A stretch of 64,000 nt of DNA from Eubacterium sp. CAG:251 (GCA_000436835.1 FR889122.1:7257-71256), one strand, 5' to 3'. Positions 43,732-52,730 are shown, counted from the stretch's first letter. The notes: generated by a model from the letters alone, not told the origin. Made by a program: numbers and translations.

Positions 43732-44647
43732 CAAGCTCATATTTAATTTCAAAAACATTTTCAATAAACAATTTTTCAAAGTCAGTTAATGTGTAATTTT
43801 TAGGATAAATCAGAATATCAGAAAAAGATTGCTTGTTATCAATACATTTTTTAGTTACAAGCTTATGATTTTCAAGAAGACTTTTCGGAATGGGGGTGGT
43901 CCACATATAAGTATTAGGCAGATTTGAAAGAATATCAAATTGGCTTCCACGTTCTTGAATCAGAATTTTACTTTGAGAATCGTGCGAAGGAGTGTATCTT
44001 TTAATTTCTTCTTTTGAAACAAAGGGGATATATTCATCATCGTGAAGTAACACTGAATATTCCTTTAAATCGTTAAATTGAAGCTTTTGCTTTGTTGCAA
44101 GAGGATGATTTTGTGAAAACAGAATTTTATATTTGAAATTCCAAATTTCCTGAAATTGCATTTGTTTAGACGTAATCATCTTTTTATATTTTGCTTCAAG
44201 CTCTGTTGGAATTCTTATAATTCCGAGATTATAGCCGTTAATCATAACGTCGTTTAATACATCTGTGTTATTACATTCTTTGAAAGAGATATTGAGCTTA
44301 TTGTTTTCGACGGCTTCAATGGTGTTACAAAATGCTACACTGATATATGATGAACGGGGAACAGCCAATTTCACGTTTATTGTTTCCTTATCGTTATTAT
44401 ATAAGAAACGGTTTAAATCATTTGTTTTTTTGATGATTTCTTCGGCTTTCTCTACAACTTTCTTTCCGCTGTCGGTTAAGATGACACCTTGCGAATTACG
44501 TATAAAAAGAGTAATGCCGTATTCTTTTTCAAATTCAATTACAGTTCGGCTCAAATTTGGTTGGTTCATATAAAGATTTTCAGCCGCCTTTGTTATTGAA
44601 CCTACTCTTGCAATTTCAACTATGCAACGAAGCTGTTGAATATTCAT
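43709..44647 (-). CDS. LysR-type transcriptional regulator
   Basis: A 312-residue regulator. The N-terminal winged helix-turn-helix has the LysR form MNIQQLRCIVEIARVGSITKAAENL, visible over the first 25 residues or so, then S-R-T-V-I-E-F-E. The C-terminal part is a periplasmic-binding-protein-like effector domain (LFSQNHPLA, ITSK). An in-frame ATG lies 15 bases upstream, but the ATG at 44647 follows GGCGGTGAA and matches the normal LysR N-terminus. It lies upstream of pflB on the same strand; inverted repeats in the gap may be its targets. The effector is unknown. Confidence 0.88.
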   Translation of the reverse strand: MNIQQLRCIVEIARVGSITKAAENLYMNQPNLSRTVIEFEKEYGITLFIRNSQGVILTDSGKKVVEKAEEIIKKTNDLNRFLYNNDKETINVKLAVPRSSYISVAFCNTIEAVENNKLNISFKECNNTDVLNDVMINGYNLGIIRIPTELEAKYKKMITSKQMQFQEIWNFKYKILFSQNHPLATKQKLQFNDLKEYSVLLHDDEYIPFVSKEEIKRYTPSHDSQSKILIQERGSQFDILSNLPNTYMWTTPIPKSLLENHKLVTKKCIDNKQSFSDILIYPKNYTLTDFEKLFIENVFEIKYELENGNNTV

Positions 44648-44703
44648 ATAATTCACCGCCATTTATTTCTCAAAACTTTATTATATATTAAAACATATTT
44701 ATA

Positions 44704-44741
44704 TAAAAAAAACAAGACAAACCGTAAAAGTTTGCCTTGTT
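44704..44741 (-). terminator. Intrinsic terminator after dapB
   Basis: On the minus strand ACAAGGCAAAC pairs with GTTTGTCTTGT (one G-U) around a short loop (44712-44740), followed by TTTTTTTTAT. Confidence 0.85.
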
Positions 44742-44753
44742 AATGATTTATTG

Positions 44754-45506
44754 TTAATCAATTAATTCTTTCATATCGTAAAGGCCTGCACCCTTGCCAT
44801 TCATATAAACAGCTGCATTTACAGCGCCTACTGCGAATATTTCCTTGCTTCTTGCAGAGTGTGACAGAGTAATTATTTCGTCACGGCCTGCAAAAATTAT
44901 TTCGTGCTCGCCAACTATTGTTCCGCCTCTTACTGCATGAATACCGATTTCATTCTTAGTACGTTTTTCACGCTTTGAATGACGGTCGTATTCGTATTTC
45001 ATAGGCTGTTCGATTTCTTCACACATTGCATCTGCAAGCATAAGAGCCGTACCGCTCGGTGCGTCAATTTTTTGATTATGATGCTTTTCTACAATCTCAA
45101 TGTCAAAATCATTGCCGAGAACCTCAACAGCTTTTTTAGCAAGATTTGCAAGAAGATTAACACCCATACTCATATTATAAGTAAAGAACACGGGGATTTT
45201 TTTTGAAGCATCTGAGATTTGCTTTTTTTGCTCATCACTGTATCCGGTTGTTGCAATTACAAGCGGTGTAGATGTCTTTTCGGAATAGGAAAGTAAATCG
45301 TTAAGAAGCACTGGATTTGAAAAGTCAATAATGGCGTCTGCTTTTTCCTTGACATCAAAAATTGAAGAGTAAATAGGGAAGTGCCCGTTATCTTCTGTGT
45401 TAAGGTCAACACCGGCAACTATGTTGCAATCGTTACGATTTGCTACAATGCTTTGAATAACTTTGCCCATTTTACCGTTAGCGCCTGTTATAATTAAATT
45501 AGTCAT
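44754..45506 (-). CDS. dapB: 4-hydroxy-tetrahydrodipicolinate reductase
   Basis: A 250-residue NAD(P)H-dependent enzyme, second dedicated step of diaminopimelate/lysine synthesis. It has the ITGANGKMGKVIQ dinucleotide loop (residues 6-18), the catalytic E-K-H-H-N-Q-K-I-D-A-P-S-G-T-A block and the G-x-I-G-x-H-A-V-R-G-G-x-I-V-G-E-H strand. Length is normal (about 250). It ends the asd-dapA-dapB run on the minus strand, 21 bases after dapA. Confidence 0.97.
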   Translation of the reverse strand: MTNLIITGANGKMGKVIQSIVANRNDCNIVAGVDLNTEDNGHFPIYSSIFDVKEKADAIIDFSNPVLLNDLLSYSEKTSTPLVIATTGYSDEQKKQISDASKKIPVFFTYNMSMGVNLLANLAKKAVEVLGNDFDIEIVEKHHNQKIDAPSGTALMLADAMCEEIEQPMKYEYDRHSKREKRTKNEIGIHAVRGGTIVGEHEIIFAGRDEIITLSHSARSKEIFAVGAVNAAVYMNGKGAGLYDMKELID

Positions 45507-45527
45507 TTTTTACTTCCTTATTTATGC

Positions 45528-46418
45528 TTATTTTACTAAGCCGTATTCTTCCATTGTTTCTTTAACGTATTTCTTGTTACTTTCATCCATTTCAATAAGA
45601 GGAAGTCTTAAAGGACCTGCGTTAAATCCTATAAGGCTTACAGCCTCTTTTACAGGAATAGGATTGACGTCGACAAACATAGCCTTTGCAAGTTTAACGT
45701 ACTTATCCATAAGTTCCTTAGATGTTTTCTTGTCGCCGTTTAAGTATGAAGCAACAATTTCGTGAGTTTCCTTAGGTGCAATGTTAGAAAGAACGCTTAT
45801 TACGCCTTTTCCGCCACGCTCAAGAATGTCAAAAATTTGGTCGTCATTACCGCTCCAAATGTTAAGCTCATCACCGCAAAGTTCGTGAATCTTAGCTACT
45901 TGGTCAAGGTCACCCGAAGCTTCCTTAATACCGTTTACTCTTGGAAGCTTAGCAAGCTCGGCAGCAGTTTCAGGTTTAATATTAACACCTGTTCTTGACG
46001 GAACATTGTAAAGAATTATAGGAAGGTTTGTTGCGTCGTGAATGGCAGTGTAGTGGGCAATAAGACCTCTTTGACTTGTTTTGTTATAGTAAGGTGTAAC
46101 GAGTAAAAGAGCGTCTGCGCCGTTTTTGCAAGCCTCTTGGCTGATTTCAATTGCACAAGCGGTACTGTTTGAACCCGTTCCTGCAATAACAGGAACTCTG
46201 TGATTTACATATTCAACGCACCACCTGATGCATTCGTTGTGCTCAACAACTTTAAGTGTTGAACTTTCGCCTGTAGTACCGCATACTACAATAGCGTCGG
46301 TGCCGTTTTCAATTTGAAAGTCAATAAACTTTGCAAATTCATCATAATTAACAGTTCCATCCTCATTCATAGGAGTGATAATAGCAACTGCTGCACCTGT
46401 AAAAATAGGATTTTTCAT
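45528..46418 (-). CDS. dapA: 4-hydroxy-tetrahydrodipicolinate synthase
   Basis: A 296-residue TIM-barrel aldolase condensing pyruvate with aspartate semialdehyde. It has the GTTGESSTL phosphate-binding-type loop (about residues 48-56), the YNVPSRTG tyrosine (about 137-144) and the Schiff-base lysine in NGIKEASGD (about 162). AAGGAGAT precedes the ATG. It sits between asd, which makes its substrate, and dapB, which uses its product. Confidence 0.97.
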   Translation of the reverse strand: MKNPIFTGAAVAIITPMNEDGTVNYDEFAKFIDFQIENGTDAIVVCGTTGESSTLKVVEHNECIRWCVEYVNHRVPVIAGTGSNSTACAIEISQEACKNGADALLLVTPYYNKTSQRGLIAHYTAIHDATNLPIILYNVPSRTGVNIKPETAAELAKLPRVNGIKEASGDLDQVAKIHELCGDELNIWSGNDDQIFDILERGGKGVISVLSNIAPKETHEIVASYLNGDKKTSKELMDKYVKLAKAMFVDVNPIPVKEAVSLIGFNAGPLRLPLIEMDESNKKYVKETMEEYGLVK

Positions 46419-46454
46419 AATGATTATCTCCTTAACAAATTTATTACAAATATA

Positions 46455-47543
46455 TTAGTCAAAGTAACCTTCTGCTGCAAGAAGCTCACCGAGAAGAACG
46501 GCACCGCCTGCTGCACCACGAAGTGTGTTGTGAGAAAGGCAAACAAATTTATAATCGTATTGTGTGTCTTCTCTGAGTCTGCCGATAGAAACAGCCATAC
46601 CGTGTTCAAGCGTTCTTTCTGAATGAATCTGAGGTCTGTCAGGTTCTGTAAAATAGTGAAGAAACTGCTTTGGAGCAGACGGAAGATTAAGTTCCTGTGC
46701 TCTGCCTGAGAAGTTTTCCCAAATATTAATCATTTCTTCCTTAGTAGGCTTCTTATCCTCAAATTCTACAAATACTGCACCGAGGTGACCGTTTGAAACA
46801 GGAACACGAATGCACTGAGCTGTGAAAGCCGGGGAGTCTGCAGAAACGATTTCGTCGCCGACAATTTTACCCATAAGCTTAAGAGGCTCTTTTTCACTCT
46901 TTTCTTCCTCACCGCCGATGTATGGAATAACGTTATCAATCATTTCAGGCCATGTTTCAAATGTTTTTCCTGCGCCTGAAATAGCCTGGTAAGTACAAAC
47001 AAGTACTTTCTTAATAGGATATTTTTCCTGAAGAGGAAAAAGAGCAGGCACATAAGACTGAAGCGAACAGTTTGATTTTACTGCGATAAAGCCACGCTTT
47101 GTACCGAGTCTTTTTCTTTGTGCAGGAATAATGTTGATATGCTCGGCATTAAGTTCCGGAACTACCATAGGAACGTCAGGTGTAAATCTGTTAGCACTGT
47201 TGTTAGATACTACCGGACACTCGTGCTTTGCATATTCCTCTTCAAGAGCTTTAATTTCATCTTTTTTCATATCAACCGCACAGAATACAAAATCTACCTG
47301 TGAAGTGATTTTTTCAATATCATTTGTTGCGTCCATTACAACAATGTTTTTCATATTTTCAGGAATAGGTGTATCCATGCACCATTTTTTACCAACAGCT
47401 TCTTCATAGGTTTTACCTGCACTTCTTGAAGATGCTGCAAGGCAAACAACGTTAAACCAAGGGTGATTTTCAAGTAAAGTAGCAAATCTTTGACCTACCA
47501 TACCTGTTGCGCCGACGATGCCGACATTGTACTTTTTACTCAT
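46455..47543 (-). CDS. asd: Aspartate-semialdehyde dehydrogenase, archaeal/fungal-type
   Basis: A 362-residue enzyme producing aspartate semialdehyde from aspartyl phosphate. The N-terminal loop is GIVGATGMVGQRF (residues 8-20). The catalytic cysteine is C159 in SNCSLQ. Length and the MVGQRF opening fit the Asd branch first known from archaea and fungi and common in Clostridia, rather than the E. coli type. The frame is open to 47666, but the ATG at 47543 follows AAGGAGATT and starts the typical MSKKYNVG. A leader of about 105 bases precedes it. Confidence 0.95.
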   Translation of the reverse strand: MSKKYNVGIVGATGMVGQRFATLLENHPWFNVVCLAASSRSAGKTYEEAVGKKWCMDTPIPENMKNIVVMDATNDIEKITSQVDFVFCAVDMKKDEIKALEEEYAKHECPVVSNNSANRFTPDVPMVVPELNAEHINIIPAQRKRLGTKRGFIAVKSNCSLQSYVPALFPLQEKYPIKKVLVCTYQAISGAGKTFETWPEMIDNVIPYIGGEEEKSEKEPLKLMGKIVGDEIVSADSPAFTAQCIRVPVSNGHLGAVFVEFEDKKPTKEEMINIWENFSGRAQELNLPSAPKQFLHYFTEPDRPQIHSERTLEHGMAVSIGRLREDTQYDYKFVCLSHNTLRGAAGGAVLLGELLAAEGYFD

Positions 47544-47554
47544 AGTCTGTAATC

Positions 47555-47686
47555 TCCTTAAAAAAATAACTTGTAAAACAAGATAATATGCAATATAATA
47601 CTTGTTGACGGTTGAAGTGCGCTTAAGGTTTTTTACCTCATCCGTACTTATTTGATATAATAACACTTATTATATATATATGTCAA
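47555..47686 (-). promoter_or_regulatory. asd promoter and structured leader of unknown type
   Basis: On the minus strand TTGACA (47686-47681) and TATTAT (47662-47657) have an 18-base spacer. The leader after it has AGGT-AAAAA-ACCT-type pairing, then AACAAG, then CTTGT followed by ACAAG and a TTATTTTTTT tail. The CTTGT segment could pair with either copy, as in an attenuator. It lacks lysine-riboswitch features. No known class is assigned. Confidence 0.4.
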
Positions 47687-47707
47687 TCAAAATTTACGGA
47701 GAATATG

Positions 47708-48733
47708 ATGAAAACTTCAGACTTTTATTATGATTTGCCCGAAGAGCTTATTGCTCAAACCCCTATTGAGCCGAGAAATGCATCGAGGCTTATGGTTTTA
47801 AATAAGAAAACGGGTGAGGTTGAACACAAAATTTTTAAGGATTTAACAAACTACTTAAATCCCGGCGATTGCTTGATTCTTAATGATACAAGAGTTATTC
47901 CTGCAAGAATATTCGGTGTTAAAAAAGAAACCGGAGCTGTAGTTGAATTTTTGCTTTTGAAACAAAAGGAAACACTTGTGTGGGAATGTCTTTGCAAGCC
48001 GGGCAAAAAAGCAAAAGTAGGAACGGAATTTGTTTTTGGCGAGGGAAAGCTTGAGTGCAAGGTTATTGACGTTCTTGATGATGGCAACAGAATTATTAAA
48101 TTTGATTGTGACGCCAATATCTATGCTGTTTTGGATGAAATCGGTCAAATGCCACTTCCTCCTTATATTAAGGAAAAGCTTGCTGATAAGGAAAGATATC
48201 AAACTGTTTACAGCGAGCATTTAGGTTCTGCTGCCGCACCGACCGCAGGTCTGCATTTTACTAAGGAAATGCTTGAGGAAATCAAAGCAAAAGGCGTTAA
48301 TATCGGATATGTAACGCTTCATGTAGGGCTTGGAACTTTTAGACCCGTAAAGGTTGATGATGTCACAAAACATACTATGCATACGGAGCATTATATTATG
48401 CCGCAGGAAACTGCCGATTTAATTAATGAAACCAAGAAAAACGGAAAAAGAGTTATTTCCGTAGGTACTACAAGCTGTAGAACGCTTGAATCGGTTGCTA
48501 CTAAGAATGGCTGTATTTGTGCAGATGAGGATGACACGAGCATATTTATTTATCCCGGTTACGAATTTAAATGCATAGATGCACTTGTTACTAATTTTCA
48601 TCTTCCTGAAAGCACACTCATTATGCTCATTTCTGCTTTCGCCGGCTATGACCATGTAATGAACGCATACAAAATCGCAGTTGATGAAAAATACAGATTT
48701 TTCAGCTTTGGCGATGCTATGTTTATTTGCTGA
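47708..48733 (+). CDS. queA: S-adenosylmethionine:tRNA ribosyltransferase-isomerase
   Basis: A 341-residue enzyme that adds the epoxycyclopentane ring to preQ1-tRNA during queuosine synthesis. It opens with SDFYYDLPEELIAQTP, then has R-N-A-S-R-L-M, the NDTRVIPARIFG block, and the AAPTAGLHFT and LHVGLGTF motifs, all QueA signatures. Two adjacent ATGs occur; the second (47708) is better spaced from GGAG. It is followed by tgt in the same direction. Confidence 0.97.
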   Translation: MKTSDFYYDLPEELIAQTPIEPRNASRLMVLNKKTGEVEHKIFKDLTNYLNPGDCLILNDTRVIPARIFGVKKETGAVVEFLLLKQKETLVWECLCKPGKKAKVGTEFVFGEGKLECKVIDVLDDGNRIIKFDCDANIYAVLDEIGQMPLPPYIKEKLADKERYQTVYSEHLGSAAAPTAGLHFTKEMLEEIKAKGVNIGYVTLHVGLGTFRPVKVDDVTKHTMHTEHYIMPQETADLINETKKNGKRVISVGTTSCRTLESVATKNGCICADEDDTSIFIYPGYEFKCIDALVTNFHLPESTLIMLISAFAGYDHVMNAYKIAVDEKYRFFSFGDAMFIC

Positions 48734-48759
48734 TATACTATAAGATTTGAGAGGAAATT

Positions 48760-49896
48760 ATGGCTAAATATACATTATTAAAACAAGAGGGCACAGCAAG
48801 AAGAGGGCAGTTTGAAACAGTACACGGAACTGTTCAAACCCCTGCATTTATGAACGTTGCAACCTCAGCCGCAATTAAAGGCGGTCTTTCAACCGAGGAT
48901 TTAAAAGATATCGGTTGTCAGGTAATGCTTTGCAACACTTATCATCTTCATGTTCGTCCGGGTGATGAACTTGTATACGATATGGGTGGGCTTCATAAAT
49001 TTACAAATTGGGACAGGCCTATTTTAACCGACAGCGGCGGATTTCAAGTTTTCAGCCTTGCAAAACTTAACAAAATCAACGAAGAGGGTGTAACTTTTAA
49101 TTCTCATGTTGATGGAAGAAAAATATTTATGGGACCTGAGGAAAGTATGCAAATTCAGTCTCATTTAGGTTCAACGATTGCAATGGCATTTGATGAATGC
49201 GTTAAAAATCCTGCAACTCTTAAATATGCAAAAGAGGCTTGCGAGCGTACACTTCGTTGGCTTGAACGTTGCAAAAAGGAAATGGACAGGCTTAATTCTC
49301 TTGATACAACAATTAATAAAAACCAATTACTATTTGGCATAAACCAAGGCTGTGTTTATGACGATTTGCGTATTTGGCATATGAAAGAAATTGCAAAAAT
49401 GGAACTTGACGGCTATGCAATCGGCGGCCTTGCAGTCGGAGAACCTAAAGAGGATATGTATAGAATTATATCTGCTGTTGAACCTTATGCTCCAAAGAAC
49501 AAGCCGAGATATCTTATGGGCGTCGGTACTCCGGGTAATATTCTTGAGGGTGTCAGCCGAGGCGTTGATTTGTTCGACTGTGTAATGCCGTCAAGAAATG
49601 CACGTCACGGTCATTTATTTACAAAAAAAGGAATAATAAACATCAATAATGCCAAATATGAACGTGACGGTAAGCCTATTGATGAAGAATGTAATTGCCC
49701 AACTTGCCGAAAACATTCAAGAGCGTATGTTCGTCATTTGTTTAAGAGCAATGAAATACTCGGTATGCGCCTTGCCGTTATTCATAATCTTTACTTTTAT
49801 AATAATCTTATGGCTGAGATAAGAGAAAACTTAGACAACGGTACATTTACGGACTATAAAAATGAATTTTGTGTTAAACTTGATACAAGAATTTAG
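48760..49896 (+). CDS. tgt: Queuine/preQ1 tRNA-ribosyltransferase
   Basis: A 378-residue tRNA-guanine transglycosylase exchanging G34 for preQ1. It has the MNVATSAAIKG opening, LTDSGGFQVFSL (first catalytic aspartate), the RYLMGVGTP loop, the DCVMPSRNARHG nucleophile block and the zinc site CNCPTC...H near the C-terminus. GAGAGGAAATT precedes the ATG. The queA-tgt-yajC order is widespread. Confidence 0.98.
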   Translation: MAKYTLLKQEGTARRGQFETVHGTVQTPAFMNVATSAAIKGGLSTEDLKDIGCQVMLCNTYHLHVRPGDELVYDMGGLHKFTNWDRPILTDSGGFQVFSLAKLNKINEEGVTFNSHVDGRKIFMGPEESMQIQSHLGSTIAMAFDECVKNPATLKYAKEACERTLRWLERCKKEMDRLNSLDTTINKNQLLFGINQGCVYDDLRIWHMKEIAKMELDGYAIGGLAVGEPKEDMYRIISAVEPYAPKNKPRYLMGVGTPGNILEGVSRGVDLFDCVMPSRNARHGHLFTKKGIININNAKYERDGKPIDEECNCPTCRKHSRAYVRHLFKSNEILGMRLAVIHNLYFYNNLMAEIRENLDNGTFTDYKNEFCVKLDTRI

Positions 49897-49903
49897 AAAA
49901 GAC

Positions 49904-49932
49904 TTGCAAATCATATAAATTTAATTTATAAT
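49904..49932 (+). promoter_or_regulatory. Sigma-A-type promoter of yajC
   Basis: TTGCAA (49904-49909) and TATAAT (49927-49932) are 17 bases apart, 34 bases before the yajC start. Confidence 0.65.
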
Positions 49933-49966
49933 ACTTTTTATCATATAATTGGAGGAAATTAATTTT

Positions 49967-50395
49967 ATGGAATCAATTTTATTATTTGCGCAAAATGCAG
50001 CTTCAGGCTCAGCTGCTAATCAAAAGACAAGCAGCATACAAATGATTGTTCTTATGGTTGTGTTGTTCGCACTTATGTATTTTATGATGATTCGTCCACA
50101 GAAGAAACGTCAAAAAGAAGAGCAGGAAATGAGAAATGCTCTTGAAATCGGCGATGAGATTGTTACAATCGGCGGTATTGTAGGACGTGTTGTTACAATT
50201 CGTGAAAACGACCTTATCATTGAAACCGGTGCTGACAGAAATAAGATGAAAATTGAGCGCTGGGCAATTAATACTAACAGAACAAAGAACGAGCAGCATC
50301 AAAAGGAAGTAGAAGCTGCAAGAGAAGCCGCTAAAGAAAAAAAGGCAGCTAAAAAGGCTGACAAGGACGGCTCAAATAAAAAGGATAATAAATAA
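49967..50395 (+). CDS. yajC: Preprotein translocase subunit YajC
   Basis: A 142-residue protein with one membrane helix (about residues 24-42, V-L-M-V-V-L-F-A-L-M-Y-F), followed by the signature MMIRPQKKRQKEEQEM, the GDEIVTIGGIVG beta unit, and a lysine-alanine-rich tail. It is an accessory of the SecDF-YajC translocase. The ATG at 49967 is 9-10 bases past GGAGGAA; an in-frame TTG overlapping that site is rejected. The charged tail is somewhat longer than usual. Confidence 0.95.
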   Translation: MESILLFAQNAASGSAANQKTSSIQMIVLMVVLFALMYFMMIRPQKKRQKEEQEMRNALEIGDEIVTIGGIVGRVVTIRENDLIIETGADRNKMKIERWAINTNRTKNEQHQKEVEAAREAAKEKKAAKKADKDGSNKKDNK

Positions 50396-50410
50396 TTGTT
50401 CTAAAAAAAT

Positions 50411-50446
50411 AACCCCTTGAATATTAATTATTCAGGGGGTTTTATT
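50411..50446 (+). terminator. Terminator-like hairpin carrying the next gene's ribosome binding site
   Basis: AACCCC-TGAATA and TATTCA-GGGGTT form a stem (about 50411-50441) with a five-base loop, followed by TTTTATT. The 3' arm CAGGGGG is 6 to 8 bases before the ATG at 50447, so the same hairpin both looks like the yajC terminator and sequesters the downstream ribosome binding site. Confidence 0.75.
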
Positions 50447-50833
50447 ATGCCTAAAATAAGCAGTCTTAACGTAAAAAGTGTTATAATCAAATTTATTGTA
50501 AAATCCTTAGCATTAACTACGACGTCAATAATATTAATATCATCTGTTGCTTCATTTATAATTTTTAAACTTGATTTGGACTTATCGTATTGTAAATATG
50601 CCGGTTATTTGATTAGTGCGCTGACGTCTTTTATAGTTCCTTTTATTTGTCTTAAGCCTTTTAAAAACAATATACTATTCTTGTCATTTTTGTCGATTAT
50701 ACCGTTAGTATTATTTACTCTTGCAAATTTTATATTTTTTGGCAAGGAGTTCGTTCAATTATTTATATCATTGGCAATAATTATTGCAGTAGCATTTGTA
50801 ACAGGGGTTATGTCGGCAGGGAAGAGAAGGTGA
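50447..50833 (+). CDS. TIGR04086-type four-helix membrane protein
   Basis: A 128-residue protein with four hydrophobic helices and little else. Its position after yajC, length and helix pattern match the TIGR04086 family of clostridial membrane proteins of unknown function. The ATG at 50447 uses the GGGGG in the hairpin just upstream. It ends 6 bases before the next gene, suggesting co-transcription with the SpoIIM-like gene. Confidence 0.7.
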   Translation: MPKISSLNVKSVIIKFIVKSLALTTTSIILISSVASFIIFKLDLDLSYCKYAGYLISALTSFIVPFICLKPFKNNILFLSFLSIIPLVLFTLANFIFFGKEFVQLFISLAIIIAVAFVTGVMSAGKRR

Positions 50834-50839
50834 TTAAAA

Positions 50840-51469
50840 TTGAGTGATATTCCTATTGAACTTAAAAAGGAATTTAATTTAGAAGATGAAAATGAAAAGA
50901 AAACCGACATTGAAAAAATCATTGTTGATAATAAAACAGTTATATATTCAATTGTTTTTTATGCTTGCTCATTGGCAATAGGAACTGTTCTTTACAGGCT
51001 TCTTCAAAGCAGTGCGCTTGATTCTGTTTTAAAGCCGAGCAATGCAAATTTTTCAAAACTTTTCAGCCAAAATATTTGTAATTATTTGTCGCTTTTTTTA
51101 ATTACCGTTTTTCTTGCTTTTTGCCTTATCGGATACGGTTTAATAAACATTATTCCATGCGTTATAGGCATTCAGGTTGGAATGAAGGCAGCATATTTTT
51201 ACATAAATTATCAAGCAAAGGGTGTAGGCTATACAATTCTTATGATTGCGCCTTTTGCTGCGCTTTTTCTAACCGTTTTGATTTTTGTTATCCAAACAAG
51301 TAGCAATATGTCAAAGCAAATAGTTGATATAACAAAAAATAATCTTGATTATAAGTTAGAAGTCAAGCCGACATTAAGAAAATTTTTGATTTACGGTTTG
51401 ATTATAATTGCTTTTTCGGGCGTTTGTGCACTCATTGAAACGCTTTTGAAAAGTGTTGTTACCATTTAG
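50840..51469 (+). CDS. SpoIIM-like membrane protein
   Basis: A 209-residue protein with an acidic, charged N-terminus (about 40 residues) and five or so helices. Layout and the G-Y-G-L-I-N-I-I-P region with V-G-M-K resemble the stage II sporulation protein M family, part of the SpoIID-SpoIIM-SpoIIP engulfment machine, and spoIIM lies near a xer gene in several Firmicutes. Sequence match is only moderate, so it might be another DUF95-like protein. It starts with TTG after AAGGTGATT and overlaps the end of the convergent xer gene by 11 bases. Confidence 0.6.
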   Translation: MSDIPIELKKEFNLEDENEKKTDIEKIIVDNKTVIYSIVFYACSLAIGTVLYRLLQSSALDSVLKPSNANFSKLFSQNICNYLSLFLITVFLAFCLIGYGLINIIPCVIGIQVGMKAAYFYINYQAKGVGYTILMIAPFAALFLTVLIFVIQTSSNMSKQIVDITKNNLDYKLEVKPTLRKFLIYGLIIIAFSGVCALIETLLKSVVTI

Positions 51470-52433
51470 GTTTTTCAGTTGATAACGGGTTTGAATCAAC
51501 GGCTTTTTTAGTTGCGTCATTGCTGATATGAGTATAAATTTCCGTGGTGCTGAGATTTTCGTGACCGAGTATTTCCTTAAGAAGCAATACGTCAACATTT
51601 CCGTGCTGATACATAAGTGTTGCTGCAGTATGCCTTAGCTTATGAACCGATAAACCACGGTCACCTAATCCTGCTTTTTTTAAATATTCTTCAACAATAT
51701 GCTGAACGCTTCTGTTGCTTATCCTTTGATTGCGAGAACTTAAAAACAGCGCTCTGTCTTTTACACCGTCGTGCGGCCTTACTTTCATATATGTGGTGAC
51801 AGCATTAATGCACGCTTGGTTTAAATAAACAGTTCGTTCCTTGTTTCCTTTACCGGTTATGACGAGTGTACCATCAGCTTTTATATCGTTATAATCAATT
51901 GATACAAGCTCACTCAGTCGCATTCCGCAGTTTAAAAACAGCGTAATCATTGCATAATCTCGCTCTTTGTATTTGCCGTCTATAACTGACAAAAGCTTTT
52001 CAGCTTCTTCAAGTGACAAATAATTAGGCAATGATTTTTTTGTTTTCGGAATGTCGAGATTTTTCATAGGATTTTTTTCAAGCAATCCTAAATTGTCTGT
52101 CAAATAAGCATAAAATCTTCTGATGCATATTACACGTCTTGCACGTGTAGTTTCGTTGTTTTGCCTTACGTTTTTGCAATAAATCATAAATTGATATGCA
52201 TCTTCAAGATTTACACTCTGTATAAAATTTAAATCAATAGGGGACAAGTCGATTTTTTCGTCCTCTGTGTCAAAACTGTATAAGCCTTTTAATTTGACTA
52301 TGTATCTAAAAAAGGTACGTAAGTCTGAAGCATACTCAAGTACAGATTTTTCGCTGTGACCTTTGATAGCTTCAATATAAACCAAATATTGCTGTACAAG
52401 CTTTGGTAATGTACTGAATTCTTCTTTACGCAT
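51459..52433 (-). CDS. xerC: Tyrosine recombinase, XerC/XerD-type
   Basis: A 324-residue site-specific recombinase. All six catalytic residues are present: R172 (CGMRLSEL), K195 (TGKGNK), H264 and R267 (HKLRHT), H291 (LGHEN) and Y300 (EIYTH). An N-terminal SAM-like core-binding domain covers about residues 10-115. Size and sequence fit chromosome-dimer-resolving Xer enzymes rather than phage integrases. Convergent with the SpoIIM-like gene. A large palindrome lies about 130 bases upstream. Confidence 0.9.
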   Translation of the reverse strand: MRKEEFSTLPKLVQQYLVYIEAIKGHSEKSVLEYASDLRTFFRYIVKLKGLYSFDTEDEKIDLSPIDLNFIQSVNLEDAYQFMIYCKNVRQNNETTRARRVICIRRFYAYLTDNLGLLEKNPMKNLDIPKTKKSLPNYLSLEEAEKLLSVIDGKYKERDYAMITLFLNCGMRLSELVSIDYNDIKADGTLVITGKGNKERTVYLNQACINAVTTYMKVRPHDGVKDRALFLSSRNQRISNRSVQHIVEEYLKKAGLGDRGLSVHKLRHTAATLMYQHGNVDVLLLKEILGHENLSTTEIYTHISNDATKKAVDSNPLSTEKPKW

Positions 52434-52559
52434 TTCAATAAACCATTGTGATTATAAGATTTTAATGATAAAACGGAAATGATTTTTTGATAATCCAAAA
52501 TAAAAAGGATAGGGTTCTTGCAAACTCCTATATCTGTTTTAATTAGCATTAAAAATTCA

Positions 52560-52593
52560 TCAATTGCACAAAATAAATATTTTGTGCAATTGA
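52560..52593. repeat. 34-base palindrome upstream of xerC, with a third half-site
   Basis: Perfect 16-base inverted arms (52560-52575 and 52578-52593) with a 2-base centre contain ATTGCACAAAA and its complement. The same 11 bases recur at 52659-52669. The rest of the 297-base gap between xerC and the deaminase gene has no gene that I can support and no similarity to a Firmicute dif site that I can recall. It may be an operator or recombination-linked site. Confidence 0.6.
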
Positions 52594-52730
52594 GGGGACT
52601 CGTTTTACCGTTATTGCTTATATTATAAGCATTTTACTGCATTTAGTCAATCGAAATTATTGCACAAAAGTTTTAAGCGTCATTTTAATAACTTGATATT
52701 ATCATCAATTTCTTTTTATTTCTTAAGTAT

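Noticed and set aside
47544..47700. A lysine riboswitch upstream of asd
   Set aside because: The region is too short and lacks the conserved lysine-aptamer core; it is listed as an unassigned leader instead.
52560..52593. A chromosomal dif site for XerC
   Set aside because: The palindrome has equal 16-base arms and a 2-base centre, unlike the 28-base asymmetric dif with a 6-base centre, and shares no obvious core with the Firmicute consensus.
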